Shown: positions 16,565-25,008 of the stretch, one piece after another
How positions within the stretch are numbered: position 1 is the stretch's first letter
Layout of the letters: the number at the start of each line of letters is the position of its first letter
Source: Clostridia bacterium
Lineage (GTDB): Bacteria; Bacillota; Clostridia; Oscillospirales; Acutalibacteraceae
DNA: 64,000 nucleotides
Direction: 5' to 3'
Assembly (NCBI GenBank): GCA_017452785.1
Contig: JAFTLT010000019.1
Span: forward strand, 1 to 64,000
Position numbers and translations under genes: made by a program
The notes under the pieces: model-generated
The model's input: the letters and a program-made list of their open reading frames with translations, nothing else
Told to the model about the DNA's origin: nothing
The model's database searches: none

Positions 16565-18547
16565 ATGAAAAGTAATTTCAAAAAAGTAATGTCAATTGTT
16601 CTGACAGTGCTTATGGTTATGACTGTTGTACCTTTCACAGGTCTGGCTGCTGATTGTGAGCATGAGTATACTTATGCTTATGACAGTGATGGTTATCATA
16701 CTTACAGATGTACCAAGTGTACTGACAGAGGCTTTGAAAAATGTTCAGGTGGCACAGCAACCTGCAAGGATAAGGCTGTTTGTGAAAAGTGTGAAACTGC
16801 ATACGGCGAGCTTTCAACAGTTCACGGTGAAACAAAGATTGACACTAAAGAAGAAAACTTAAAATCAGCTGCTACTTGTCAGTCTCCTGCTATTTACTTC
16901 TATGTATGTAAGGTTTGCGGTGGCAACACAGAAGACACATTTGAGTTTGGTGATGTTGATCCCGACGGACATGTTTATGACAAAGCAACAAAAAATGAGG
17001 ATCTTCCCGGTACTCACAGCGCTGTTTGCTCACTTTGCCAAAATGATGTAAAGAGTGCAAACTGCTTTGATGAAGAGCCCAATGTGATTGCTCCTACATG
17101 TACAACTCCCGGCAAGACAGAAAATGAGTGTAATGCTTGCGGTTACAAATGGGATTCAGAGCCGACAGATGCTCTCGGACATTCCTTCACAGAGCAGATT
17201 AAAGATGAAGCACACCTTAAGAGTGCTGCTACTTGTACTGCAAAAGCTACATATTGGTATGACTGTGCTGCTTGTGATGTGATGGCAACAGAAGAAACTG
17301 CAGCTGATAAGTATTATGAAGACGGAGAAATGCTTCCTCATGTATACGACAAAGAGGTTGCAGAAGAAAAGTATATTGTAACAGCTGCTACTTGTCAGCA
17401 GAACGCTGTATATTACACGAGCTGTGTTTGCGGCAAGGCCGGCACAGATGTATTCACAGGTGCAAAAGGCACACACACATGGGGCACATATGTTTATAAC
17501 AATGACGCTAAGTGCGGTGTTGACGGTACAAAGACAGCGTCCTGCACAATTTCAGGCTGTGATAAAAAAGACACAATAACTGCTGAGGGCACAGCTCTTG
17601 AGCACATATTCACCGAGGAAATTGCAGACGAAACACATCTTAAGGATGCAGCTACATGCACAAAGAAGGCAACATATTGGAAAGAATGCTCACGTGAAGG
17701 CTGTGCAGTGCTTGCAAGTGACGAGACAGTTGCAGCTAACTATTTTGAATCAGGCGAGCTTGCAGCTCACTCATTCACTGAGCAGATTAAGGATGATGCA
17801 CATCTCAAAGCAGCTGCTACTTGTGCAACAAAGGCTGTTTATTGGTATGACTGTGCTTCTTGTGATGCTATCGCAAGTGATGACAAGGTAGAATCAAACT
17901 ACTATACAGACGAGGAAAGCGAGCTTCTTCCTCACAAATATGAGCTTCAGACAGTTAAAGAGGAATATCTTGCAGTTGCTGCAACATGCTCAACAAAGGC
18001 TATCTATTATAAGAGCTGTGCATGCGGTGCAAGCGGCAAAGATTCAGAGGTTGAAGTAGTATTTGAATCAGGTGAGGCTCTCGGTCACATCGTTGAAACA
18101 ATTCCCGGTAAGGACCCCACATGCACAGAAGACGGTTACACAGAAAGCCGTGTATGCAAGAGACCGACAGCTGACGGCAAAACCTGCGGTGCTGTTCTCA
18201 AGGCACAGGTTAAGCGCCCTGCAACAGGTCATAAGGAATATGTTTCAGTTGAAAAGGTTGAAGCTACCTGCGTAAAGGTTGGTCACTCAGAAGAAAAGAA
18301 GTGCGCAGTCTGCGAACAGCTTCTCACACTTCCCTCAATAACAAGCCCTGCACTCGGTCACACAGATGCAGACGGTGACGAGCTTTGCGACAGAGCAGGC
18401 TGCGGCACAATCATATCTGTGGATGACACTTGCTCATGCCTTTGCCACCAGACCGGCTTTATGAAGGTTGTCTATATCCTTGTAAGACTTATCTGGAAGC
18501 TTATCGGTGCAAATCCCTATTGTGATTGCGGTGTGGAGCACTATTAA
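16565..18547 (+). CDS. Secreted Cys-rich repeat protein
   Basis: A 660-residue exported protein (signal peptide 1-29, ending GLAA). It consists of about eight divergent modules. Each has a pattern such as HSFTEQIKDEAHLKSAATC, then a second block ending CAACD, with CxxC pairs suggesting zinc-ribbon-like or disulfide folds. Late modules use GHxxxxxxGKDPTCTEDGYTE. The C terminus is CSCLCH, a hydrophobic helix (GFMKVVYILVRLIWKLIG), then YCDCGVEHY. An upstream in-frame start at 16517 is rejected; ATG 16565 has GGAGG and a signal peptide. The role is unknown; surface or adhesin-like is a guess. Confidence 0.8.
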   Translation: MKSNFKKVMSIVLTVLMVMTVVPFTGLAADCEHEYTYAYDSDGYHTYRCTKCTDRGFEKCSGGTATCKDKAVCEKCETAYGELSTVHGETKIDTKEENLKSAATCQSPAIYFYVCKVCGGNTEDTFEFGDVDPDGHVYDKATKNEDLPGTHSAVCSLCQNDVKSANCFDEEPNVIAPTCTTPGKTENECNACGYKWDSEPTDALGHSFTEQIKDEAHLKSAATCTAKATYWYDCAACDVMATEETAADKYYEDGEMLPHVYDKEVAEEKYIVTAATCQQNAVYYTSCVCGKAGTDVFTGAKGTHTWGTYVYNNDAKCGVDGTKTASCTISGCDKKDTITAEGTALEHIFTEEIADETHLKDAATCTKKATYWKECSREGCAVLASDETVAANYFESGELAAHSFTEQIKDDAHLKAAATCATKAVYWYDCASCDAIASDDKVESNYYTDEESELLPHKYELQTVKEEYLAVAATCSTKAIYYKSCACGASGKDSEVEVVFESGEALGHIVETIPGKDPTCTEDGYTESRVCKRPTADGKTCGAVLKAQVKRPATGHKEYVSVEKVEATCVKVGHSEEKKCAVCEQLLTLPSITSPALGHTDADGDELCDRAGCGTIISVDDTCSCLCHQTGFMKVVYILVRLIWKLIGANPYCDCGVEHY

Positions 18548-18558
18548 TTAAACAGTTG

Positions 18559-18592
18559 AAGAGCTGTCTTTTCAGGCAGCTCTTATTTTTTG
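18559..18592 (+). terminator. Terminator after the Cys-rich repeat gene
   Basis: AAGAGCTG (18559) pairs with CAGCTCTT (18577), followed by ATTTTTT. Confidence 0.85.
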
Positions 18593-18721
18593 CTTTTTAA
18601 GGAAAAATAATATTGCTTAATAATTTTTAATAATATACTTGAATAAAGCAGGGGTCATGTGTTATAATTGAGTCACTTCAGTACATATTTGTATCAGAAC
18701 GAAAAAAGTGGAGGACTCAAA

Positions 18722-19081
18722 ATGTTAGTAACATCATTCAGACTTAAAAAAATTGAAAACCCAACAAACAGGCTTATTGCAAGATGTACTCTTACCTTTG
18801 ATGCAATGCTTGCAGTGAGCGATATCAAGATTCTTGTTAAAGAAGACGGCGAATACTATATGGGTATGCCCAGCAGAAAAACAGTTGCCGGCACATTCAA
18901 GGATGAGGCTTATCCCGTTAACAGCGATGTAAGACATGCTCTTGAAAGAATAATTTTCGGTGCTATGAAGCATGCGGAAGCTATGGAAGGCATTGTTTTT
19001 GACGGTGAAATCAAGCAGGGTCACGGCAAGGTGTCACTTCTTCAGCAGGACGTTGAGGATTTCACAATAGAAACTTTATGA
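18722..19081 (+). CDS. spoVG: SpoVG family regulator
   Basis: A 119-residue protein matching SpoVG: the N-terminal strand region LVTSFRLKKIENPTNRLIA, then DIKILVKEDGEYYMGMPSRK, and a C-terminal helix. SpoVG is a site-specific nucleic-acid-binding regulator that affects sporulation and septation in Bacilli and gene expression more widely. ATG 18722 with GGAGG is chosen over an in-frame start at 18668 that overlaps the -10 box. The promoter is TTGAAT (18639) and TATAAT (18663), spacer 18. The SDR gene follows 48 bases later and may be cotranscribed. Confidence 0.92.
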   Translation: MLVTSFRLKKIENPTNRLIARCTLTFDAMLAVSDIKILVKEDGEYYMGMPSRKTVAGTFKDEAYPVNSDVRHALERIIFGAMKHAEAMEGIVFDGEIKQGHGKVSLLQQDVEDFTIETL

Positions 19082-19129
19082 CAGTAAAACGTTCATAATA
19101 AAATAACATAAGAAAGCGAGGACAACACT

Positions 19130-19894
19130 ATGAAACGTTTACAGGACAAAGTCGCAATTATTACAGGAGGTAACTCGGGCGTTGGCGCTGCAACTGCAGA
19201 GCTTTTTGCAAAAGAGGGAGCTAAGGTAGTTATAAGCGCAAGAAGACAGGCTCAGCTTGAAGAAGTGGCTGCAAAAATTGAAGCTGCAGGCGGCGAGGTT
19301 ATGAGTGTCGTCAGCGATATTTCAAAACCTGAGGATGCTAAGGCTCTTGTTGAGGCAGTTATGGCAAAGTACGGCAGAATTGATGTGCTTATCAATAACG
19401 CAGGTGTGCTTGACAGCGGTCTTAAGGCTATCGACAAATTCACAGACGACGACATGAACAGAGTTATTGACATCAACACAAAGGGCACAATGTGTATGCT
19501 CAGAGAAGTTACTGCTGAAATGGCAAAGACAGGCAAGGGCGCAATAGTCAATGTTGCATCAGTTGCAGGTGTTATGGGCTGTGGCGGTGCTGCTTATGTT
19601 GCTTCAAAGGCAGCTATTGTGGGTGTTACACGCCACACTGCTATGCGCTTTGCAGGCACAGGTGTACGCTGCAATGCTATTTGTCCGGGTAATATTGCTA
19701 CTCCCATGGTAGCAGGTATGAAGCCTGAAAATATGGATATGGATATTTTCGGTCAGATGATGAAGCACAATGACCTCAAGGTCGGCATGTGTATGCCTGA
19801 GGATGTTGCAAACATCATTCTTTTCTTCGCTTCAGATGAATCAAGAGCTATCACAGGTCAGGCTATTGTCAGCGACTTCGGAAGCACACTATGA
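19130..19894 (+). CDS. Short-chain dehydrogenase/reductase
   Basis: A 254-residue classical SDR oxidoreductase. The NAD(P)-binding loop is TGGNSGVG (12-19), the structural motif NNAG (89-92), and the catalytic residues Ser144, Tyr156 and Lys160 (YVASK). The length and ordered motifs are complete. The substrate cannot be read from the sequence. GCGAGG precedes the ATG. It lies just downstream of spoVG on the same strand and upstream of a dispersed hairpin repeat and terminator. Confidence 0.93.
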   Translation: MKRLQDKVAIITGGNSGVGAATAELFAKEGAKVVISARRQAQLEEVAAKIEAAGGEVMSVVSDISKPEDAKALVEAVMAKYGRIDVLINNAGVLDSGLKAIDKFTDDDMNRVIDINTKGTMCMLREVTAEMAKTGKGAIVNVASVAGVMGCGGAAYVASKAAIVGVTRHTAMRFAGTGVRCNAICPGNIATPMVAGMKPENMDMDIFGQMMKHNDLKVGMCMPEDVANIILFFASDESRAITGQAIVSDFGSTL

Positions 19895-19958
19895 TCAATT
19901 ATGAATGACAGGGCGTAAAGTTAAAGAAATGACTTACCGTCCGCTGAATAAGTAAAGT

Positions 19959-20010
19959 TCTTTTGATTACTTTTCTTTCAAGAAAAGTAATGCCTGTCCG
20001 GCGAGGACAA
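19959..20010. repeat. Dispersed double-hairpin repeat, copy 1
   Basis: A perfect 11-bp stem, ATTACTTTTCT/AGAAAAGTAAT with loop TTCA (19966-19991), is followed by TGTCC/GGACA (19995-20009). An inverted-orientation homologue lies at 56539-56583. Confidence 0.6.
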
Positions 20011-20021
20011 AAGAAAAATAA

Positions 20022-20053
20022 CTCCACCTGTTTGCGTAGGTGGAGCTTTTTTT
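20022..20053. terminator. Terminator between convergent SDR and DUF4173 genes
   Basis: CTCCACCT pairs with AGGTGGAG and is followed by T7 on the plus strand. Confidence 0.85.
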
Positions 20054-20054
20054 A

Positions 20055-21980
20055 TTATGCTAATGTATCAACAGCTTCCTCAAAGCTGTTTACGGGTGGC
20101 AGAGGGAGTATGTCTATGCCGCCGTCAGCGCTGTCAACTATTTCAAAATAGTTGGTGTCACCCACAAGAATATCCGTTTCCCAACTGTAGCCCTTTGTTA
20201 ATTGCACAGTCAGACTGAACCATACGTCTTCTGCATTTTCGACATATAAATCATCAAAAGCGAACACAGCACCTTTTTCAGGCGACAGAACACCTTGCGA
20301 AGAAATGCCGTCATAGAGAGCCACTTCATTTATCGTTTTGACAGAATTGTTGCGGAAATAGATTTCTGAAATATAAGTTTCGGGTTCTGTGATTTCTTCC
20401 TCGGCCTCTTCCATGCCGCTATATATGTTATCAGGGTCAAGTAATGAGCCGAATTCATTGAAGAAAATCTCGAATTCATCAATGTTTTCTTCAACAAAGC
20501 GTTTTGCGGCATATCCGCTTATAGTGCGGGGAAAATAAGCTTCAGAAACTTTATAGTAGTCATCCAGCCTTGATTTTGCGACTCTGCCATAGTCTGGGTC
20601 ATCTTTCAGCTTATAAAGACTTTTTATGCTGCCATATCGATTAAGGTCATAGTCGAGCAAATCTATATCGATGCTCTCGTGCTTGCCCGAAAGATAAGCC
20701 CATGTGTTATATGAGCCTATAACCGAGTCTGCGCCAACGGTCATAAAAACAGTGACAACAACTATTGATATAACACTGATATACCTGAAATAAGGGAAAT
20801 CCTTTTTGAAGAGCCTTACAATGATAAATATAAAGGCAAGGAACATCACAATATTAAAAACTGAAACGGCTAGTCTCTTATGTGTCAGACCTAATTCACT
20901 GATATAAAGCACCATCTTTGACATGGCAGTTGTTATGAGTACCATTGTAAAAAGGCAAAGGAAAAGAGCAATTGCTTTGAATATCTTTGAGAAGTTTTCG
21001 CTTTGTCTTTTTGAAAAAACGGCACCTGTACCAATTAGGCAAAGATTGATGGCGGCAACGGCACTCATCTCAAAGAAGCCTCTTCTTGCGTACTCAGCAA
21101 GGCTTATCTCTGTGCCGTCGGGGAGCTTGCCGCCGAAGGCTGAGAAGAAATAGGCAGTCTGTGAAAGAAGATAGATAACATAGAGTAGGCAAACGGAGCC
21201 TAAAAATCCGCCGATAAAAGCATTAGAGGCAAAGCGGAGCTTGCTGATTCTTGCTCTGAGATTTTTTCCTTTTTCACTGTCAATGCCATGCTTGAAAGTG
21301 AAGAGCACGCTGACAATATAGGGGGTGAAGATGAAGGCTGCAAAGGCATAAAGGTCAAATTCAAAGCGTGGAAAAATATCCTCTAATTTGCTCATTATGC
21401 TGTCGGCAACGCTTTCAAAGGCGGCATCGCTGTTTATAAGCAGGAAAATCAGAAGTGCAAGCAGGGGTACGGCAAGAAGAAGACCTGCCAATAAACCAAA
21501 ATTGCGCTTGCTCTTTTTAAGCGATTTCACTGAACGGAGTATTGCCGTTAAGGGCAGAAACAGATTTGCAACCGGTGTCAGAAAGGCTTTTTGCAAAAGG
21601 TCAAAAGCATAGAGATAACTGCCTGAGGTGTGAAGGTTTGATTTTGCCAGTGTCAGGCAATAAAGTGCTGAAAAAGCCATAAGCAGGGGTATGATGTAAA
21701 AGCTGCCGTGAATGGCAAGAGCTGCAGTGAGCGTTAAGCAGCATCCGCCTGTGAGAAAGGCTTCACTGTGAAAAGCCTTTCTTTTAATGATTATATAAAC
21801 AGTTGCAATTATAAAAAATGAAAGATAAATAAGAGAGGTTTTGATGTAGTTTTCTTCGTCTATTATTTCTTTTGTCAGAAAATAAACGGTAAAAAATGAG
21901 ACAAAAGGAATTATAAAGTCAAAAATATCTGCTTTAAGAGTGGATTTAAGTGAATCGGTTTTAATGTTGTTGTCATTCAT
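20055..21980 (-). CDS. DUF4173 family membrane protein
   Basis: A 641-residue protein with about 12 transmembrane segments in its first 430 residues. The characteristic EYARRGFFEMSAVAAINL lies near residue 295, and a soluble region at about 450-640 contains LLDYDLNRYGSIKSLYKL. This is the DUF4153/DUF4173 pattern, of unknown function. The start overlaps the end of the preceding operon closely: GAGGTG lies in the HTH gene's tail and the spacing is about ten bases. It is the last gene of a DUF2975-HTH-DUF4173 operon, a combination also familiar from other Firmicutes. Confidence 0.87.
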   Translation of the reverse strand: MNDNNIKTDSLKSTLKADIFDFIIPFVSFFTVYFLTKEIIDEENYIKTSLIYLSFFIIATVYIIIKRKAFHSEAFLTGGCCLTLTAALAIHGSFYIIPLLMAFSALYCLTLAKSNLHTSGSYLYAFDLLQKAFLTPVANLFLPLTAILRSVKSLKKSKRNFGLLAGLLLAVPLLALLIFLLINSDAAFESVADSIMSKLEDIFPRFEFDLYAFAAFIFTPYIVSVLFTFKHGIDSEKGKNLRARISKLRFASNAFIGGFLGSVCLLYVIYLLSQTAYFFSAFGGKLPDGTEISLAEYARRGFFEMSAVAAINLCLIGTGAVFSKRQSENFSKIFKAIALFLCLFTMVLITTAMSKMVLYISELGLTHKRLAVSVFNIVMFLAFIFIIVRLFKKDFPYFRYISVISIVVVTVFMTVGADSVIGSYNTWAYLSGKHESIDIDLLDYDLNRYGSIKSLYKLKDDPDYGRVAKSRLDDYYKVSEAYFPRTISGYAAKRFVEENIDEFEIFFNEFGSLLDPDNIYSGMEEAEEEITEPETYISEIYFRNNSVKTINEVALYDGISSQGVLSPEKGAVFAFDDLYVENAEDVWFSLTVQLTKGYSWETDILVGDTNYFEIVDSADGGIDILPLPPVNSFEEAVDTLA

Positions 21981-21990
21981 TTATGTCACC

Positions 21991-22203
21991 TCATTCTTCA
22001 TCATCTGTAAATTCCAGTATATCCCCCGGCTGACAGTCTAAAACCTTGCAGATGCTCTCAAGAGTTGAAAAGCGGATAGCCTTTGCCTTGCCGGTTTTGA
22101 GTATGGAAAGATTTGCCTGTGTTATGCCTATTTTTGCTGCAAGCTCACCTGAGGAGATTTTGCGTTTAGCCATCATAACATCCAAATTAACTATAATTGA
22201 CAT
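21991..22203 (-). CDS. Small XRE/Cro-type HTH regulator (YozG-like)
   Basis: A 70-residue protein that is almost entirely one helix-turn-helix domain: KISSGELAAKIGITQANLS is the HTH and STLESICKVLDCQPGDILEF is the conserved C-terminal part. It resembles YozG, which is commonly encoded beside DUF2975 proteins, as here. It probably autoregulates the operon. GAGGAGGTG precedes the ATG, and the DUF2975 stop lies 11 bases upstream. Confidence 0.92.
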   Translation of the reverse strand: MSIIVNLDVMMAKRKISSGELAAKIGITQANLSILKTGKAKAIRFSTLESICKVLDCQPGDILEFTDDEE

Positions 22204-22214
22204 AGGGCACCTCC

Positions 22215-22658
22215 TCAGATAGTCAGTTCATTTTCACTTTTAATTTCGGTGGCCTTAGCCATAACATTTTTGAGTACTCTTAAGATAAGAGTCATAAAGG
22301 CAGCACCGAAAGAGAAAATGAAAAGCGGCATATAAAACAGTCCGCACACTGCAGCGGCAATTGCCACGAAGGCGCAGCACCATGAAAGATAGCGAAGATA
22401 TGAAACGGTGGTGCTTGTGAAAACTGTTTCTTTGAGGATGTTTCTGAGAATTTTCATAATAAAAATGAGAGCCAGCCAACCTGCAGGGCAGCAGACATAA
22501 AAGGCTGTGAGCATAATGCGAATGGTACTCTCACGCACTATATCACCGAAAAACCAGCCTGCTCCGGGTATAGCGACTATCATTAAAATGCCCAGCAGCG
22601 CCATAAAAGCGTATGTAATATAAAGGGTGAGCTTGGTGCTTTTTTCTTGTGTGTACAT
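22215..22658 (-). CDS. DUF2975 family membrane protein
   Basis: A 147-residue protein with four transmembrane segments (about 10-32, 45-66, 85-108 and 112-130). GWLALIFIMKILRNILKETVFT is typical of DUF2975. The family's function is unknown; pairing with a YozG-like regulator suggests a small sensor or modulator unit. The start is ATG 22658 with CGGAGG; a 35-residue in-frame extension lacks a binding site. It is the first gene of a three-gene operon. Confidence 0.88.
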   Translation of the reverse strand: MYTQEKSTKLTLYITYAFMALLGILMIVAIPGAGWFFGDIVRESTIRIMLTAFYVCCPAGWLALIFIMKILRNILKETVFTSTTVSYLRYLSWCCAFVAIAAAVCGLFYMPLFIFSFGAAFMTLILRVLKNVMAKATEIKSENELTI

Positions 22659-22913
22659 AAATTTACCTCCGTTTAACTGTTTTTGCAAGGCCAATATATC
22701 ATATAATTTATCGTTTGTCAATAAAAAATAAACGAAAAACATAAAATATTTTTCTTTTTTCAATTAAATTGCAGATTCTGTCAGGTGGATAATAAAGTTT
22801 GATTTTTCTGCAAAAACTATTGCAGTGAGCATATGAAATCTGATATTATAAAAATAACATCGACCTTTGTCGATGAAATAAATATTACAAACCGGAGAAT
22901 CGGAGAGGTAACT

Positions 22914-24662
22914 ATGGATATTTTTGATATTTTATCCCTTGTGGGCGGACTTGCACTTTTCCTTTTCGGAATGCAGACTATGGGCAATGCCCTTGAAAAG
23001 AAAGCCGGCGGTAAGCTGAAATCAGTTCTCAGCAAAATGACGAGTAACCCCTTAAGCGGCTTTTTGCTTGGTCTTGGTGTAACGGCAGTTATACAATCAT
23101 CATCAGCAACAACTGTAATGGTTGTGGGCTTTGTTAACTCAGGTGTTATGACCTTACATCAGGCAATCAGCATAATTATGGGTGCAAATATCGGTACCAC
23201 CGTCACGGCGTGGATACTTTCACTTGCAGGCATAAGCAGCTCAAACCCGTTCATCCAGCTTTTTAAGCCGGATTCCTTTGTGCCTGTGCTGGCACTGATT
23301 GGTATAGTATTCCTTATGTTTTCAAAGAACAACAAAAAGAAGGATACCGCAACCATACTTTTAGGCTTTGCCGTGCTTATGACAGGCATGAGTGCTATGT
23401 CGGATGCTGTGGCAGGTCTTAAGGATGTGCCTGAATTTACAAATATACTTACATTTTTCACTAATCCTATATTAGGTGTACTGGCAGGTGCGGTGCTCAC
23501 GGCAATTATTCAGTCATCCTCAGCCTCTGTCGGTATTCTTCAGGCTCTTTCCTCAACAGGTGCCATTACTTTCGGAGCCGCCATTCCTATTATAATGGGT
23601 CAGAATATCGGTACCACAGTAACAGCAATGATATCTTCACTCGGTGCCAACAAAAATGCCAAGAGAACGGCTTTTGTGCATCTTTATTTCAATCTTATCG
23701 GTACTGCTGTGTTGCTTGCTACCTTTTACGGTCTGGATGCAGTTATAGGATTTGCTTTCACTGAAAACACAATTGATGAGACGGGCATAGCCATTGTGCA
23801 CACGGCTTTCAATCTGCTGTGCACTATTGTGTGGGCTCCTTTCACCAAGGTGCTTGAAAAGCTTGCCGTAATCACTGTCAAAGACACAGAAGAAAAAGAG
23901 CATTACGAAATTCTTGACGAGAGACTTTTTGCAACTCCCTCAGTTGCAGTTGACCGTTCGAGAGCTGTAACGGAAAAGATGGCTGAAATTTCAGTTGAAG
24001 CAATAACTAAGGCTTTATCACTTCTCGGTGAATATAAGAGAGAATATTCTGAGGAAATAATAAAAGCAGAGAAAAAAGCCGATAAATATGAAGATAAGCT
24101 GGGCTCCTATCTTGTCAAGGTATCGTCTCTTGAGCTTTCGGATGAGGACAGTGTTGAGGCAACGAAGCTGCTTCATATTATCAGCGATTTTGAAAGAATT
24201 TCAGACCACGCCGTCAATGTGCTTACATCGGCAGAAGAAATAGAAGAAAAGAAGCTGGCTTTCTCTGAAAAGGCAAAGACTGAAATGATGACTCTTGTCT
24301 CAGCGGTTGAGGAAATCACACTTCTTGCATACAAGAGCTTTAAGGATAACGATTTGCATGCTGCCATTATGGTTGAGCCTCTTGAGCAGGTTGTTGATGA
24401 CCTGAGAGACAAAATCAAGAGCAAGCACATCAAACGCCTGCAGGAAGGCAGATGTACTATAGAGCTTGGCTTTATTCTCGGTGACCTTCTGACAGACCTT
24501 GAGAGAGTTTCTGACCATTGCTCAAATATTGCAGGTCTTGTGCTTGAAATGGAGCATAAGGGAATGGATATACACAAATATCTCAGACAGATGAAAAAGG
24601 CCCCTGAAAGTGACTATAACAGGCTTTATGATGAATACAGTGAAAAATACAGCATCGCCTGA
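22914..24662 (+). CDS. Na/Pi cotransporter (NptA/PNaS family) with PhoU-like tail
   Basis: A 582-residue protein. The membrane half (about 1-320) has the inverted-repeat signature QSSSATT (near 62) and QSSSASV (near 197), each followed by a GxNIGTT-type segment, typical of type II Na-dependent phosphate transporters. The C-terminal half (about 350-560) is helical and PhoU-like, with repeated ISDFERISDHAVN and LLTDLERVSDHCSN motifs. It imports phosphate and may be gated by the PhoU domain. ATG 22914 follows GGAGAGG. A CATCGAC/GTCGATG hairpin lies just upstream at 22857-22875. Confidence 0.93.
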   Translation: MDIFDILSLVGGLALFLFGMQTMGNALEKKAGGKLKSVLSKMTSNPLSGFLLGLGVTAVIQSSSATTVMVVGFVNSGVMTLHQAISIIMGANIGTTVTAWILSLAGISSSNPFIQLFKPDSFVPVLALIGIVFLMFSKNNKKKDTATILLGFAVLMTGMSAMSDAVAGLKDVPEFTNILTFFTNPILGVLAGAVLTAIIQSSSASVGILQALSSTGAITFGAAIPIIMGQNIGTTVTAMISSLGANKNAKRTAFVHLYFNLIGTAVLLATFYGLDAVIGFAFTENTIDETGIAIVHTAFNLLCTIVWAPFTKVLEKLAVITVKDTEEKEHYEILDERLFATPSVAVDRSRAVTEKMAEISVEAITKALSLLGEYKREYSEEIIKAEKKADKYEDKLGSYLVKVSSLELSDEDSVEATKLLHIISDFERISDHAVNVLTSAEEIEEKKLAFSEKAKTEMMTLVSAVEEITLLAYKSFKDNDLHAAIMVEPLEQVVDDLRDKIKSKHIKRLQEGRCTIELGFILGDLLTDLERVSDHCSNIAGLVLEMEHKGMDIHKYLRQMKKAPESDYNRLYDEYSEKYSIA

Positions 24663-24716
24663 GAATTAACCTAATGTATATATTAAATGAATAAAAAATA
24701 AAAATTGCTTTGTCTA

Positions 24717-24745
24717 TTGACTTTTATTTTAATATTTGTTATGAT
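24717..24745 (+). promoter_or_regulatory. Promoter of the 40-aa peptide gene
   Basis: TTGACT at 24717 and TATGAT at 24740 are separated by exactly 17 A/T-rich bases, 34 bases before the start codon. Confidence 0.8.
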
Positions 24746-24778
24746 AAATTTACAGAAAATACCGAGGAGGTGTAATTA

Positions 24779-24901
24779 ATGGATATCGTAGCAAACGTAT
24801 TTGCAAAGATCGAAGAAATCTTCAACATCGTTATCGATTTCATCAAAGGCCTTTTTGAGACTATTAAGCCCGAAGATGAAGAAACAACAGCCGAGGCATA
24901 A
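24779..24901 (+). CDS. 40-residue amphipathic helical peptide
   Basis: A small gene with a complete expression unit: promoter at 24717, GAGGAGGTG eight bases before the ATG, and a terminator 18 bases after the stop. The peptide begins MDIVANVFAKIEEIFNIVID, continues FIKGLFETIK, and ends in an acidic tail (PEDEETTAEA). Hydrophobic residues recur every three to four positions, giving a strongly amphipathic helix with no signal peptide. It resembles the C-terminal helices of several secreted proteins in this window. It could be a membrane-active peptide, a type I-like toxin or a membrane-shape protein; none is shown. Confidence 0.8.
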   Translation: MDIVANVFAKIEEIFNIVIDFIKGLFETIKPEDEETTAEA

Positions 24902-24918
24902 TTGAAAAAAAGCAATTA

Positions 24919-24950
24919 AAAACAGAAGTCGTTAAGGCTTCTGTTTTTTT
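24919..24950 (+). terminator. Terminator of the peptide gene
   Basis: AAAACAGAAG pairs with CTTCTGTTTT across a 9-nt loop and is followed by T7. Confidence 0.88.
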
Positions 24951-25008
24951 CTTGATTATTTTAAATACTTGTGCTACAATGTCTTCAATATATATGAGGA
25001 GAACGCTT

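Noticed and set aside
16626-18275. Several 60-100 codon frames overlapping the Cys-rich repeat gene
   Set aside because: They recur because the host gene is repetitive; none has a start signal.
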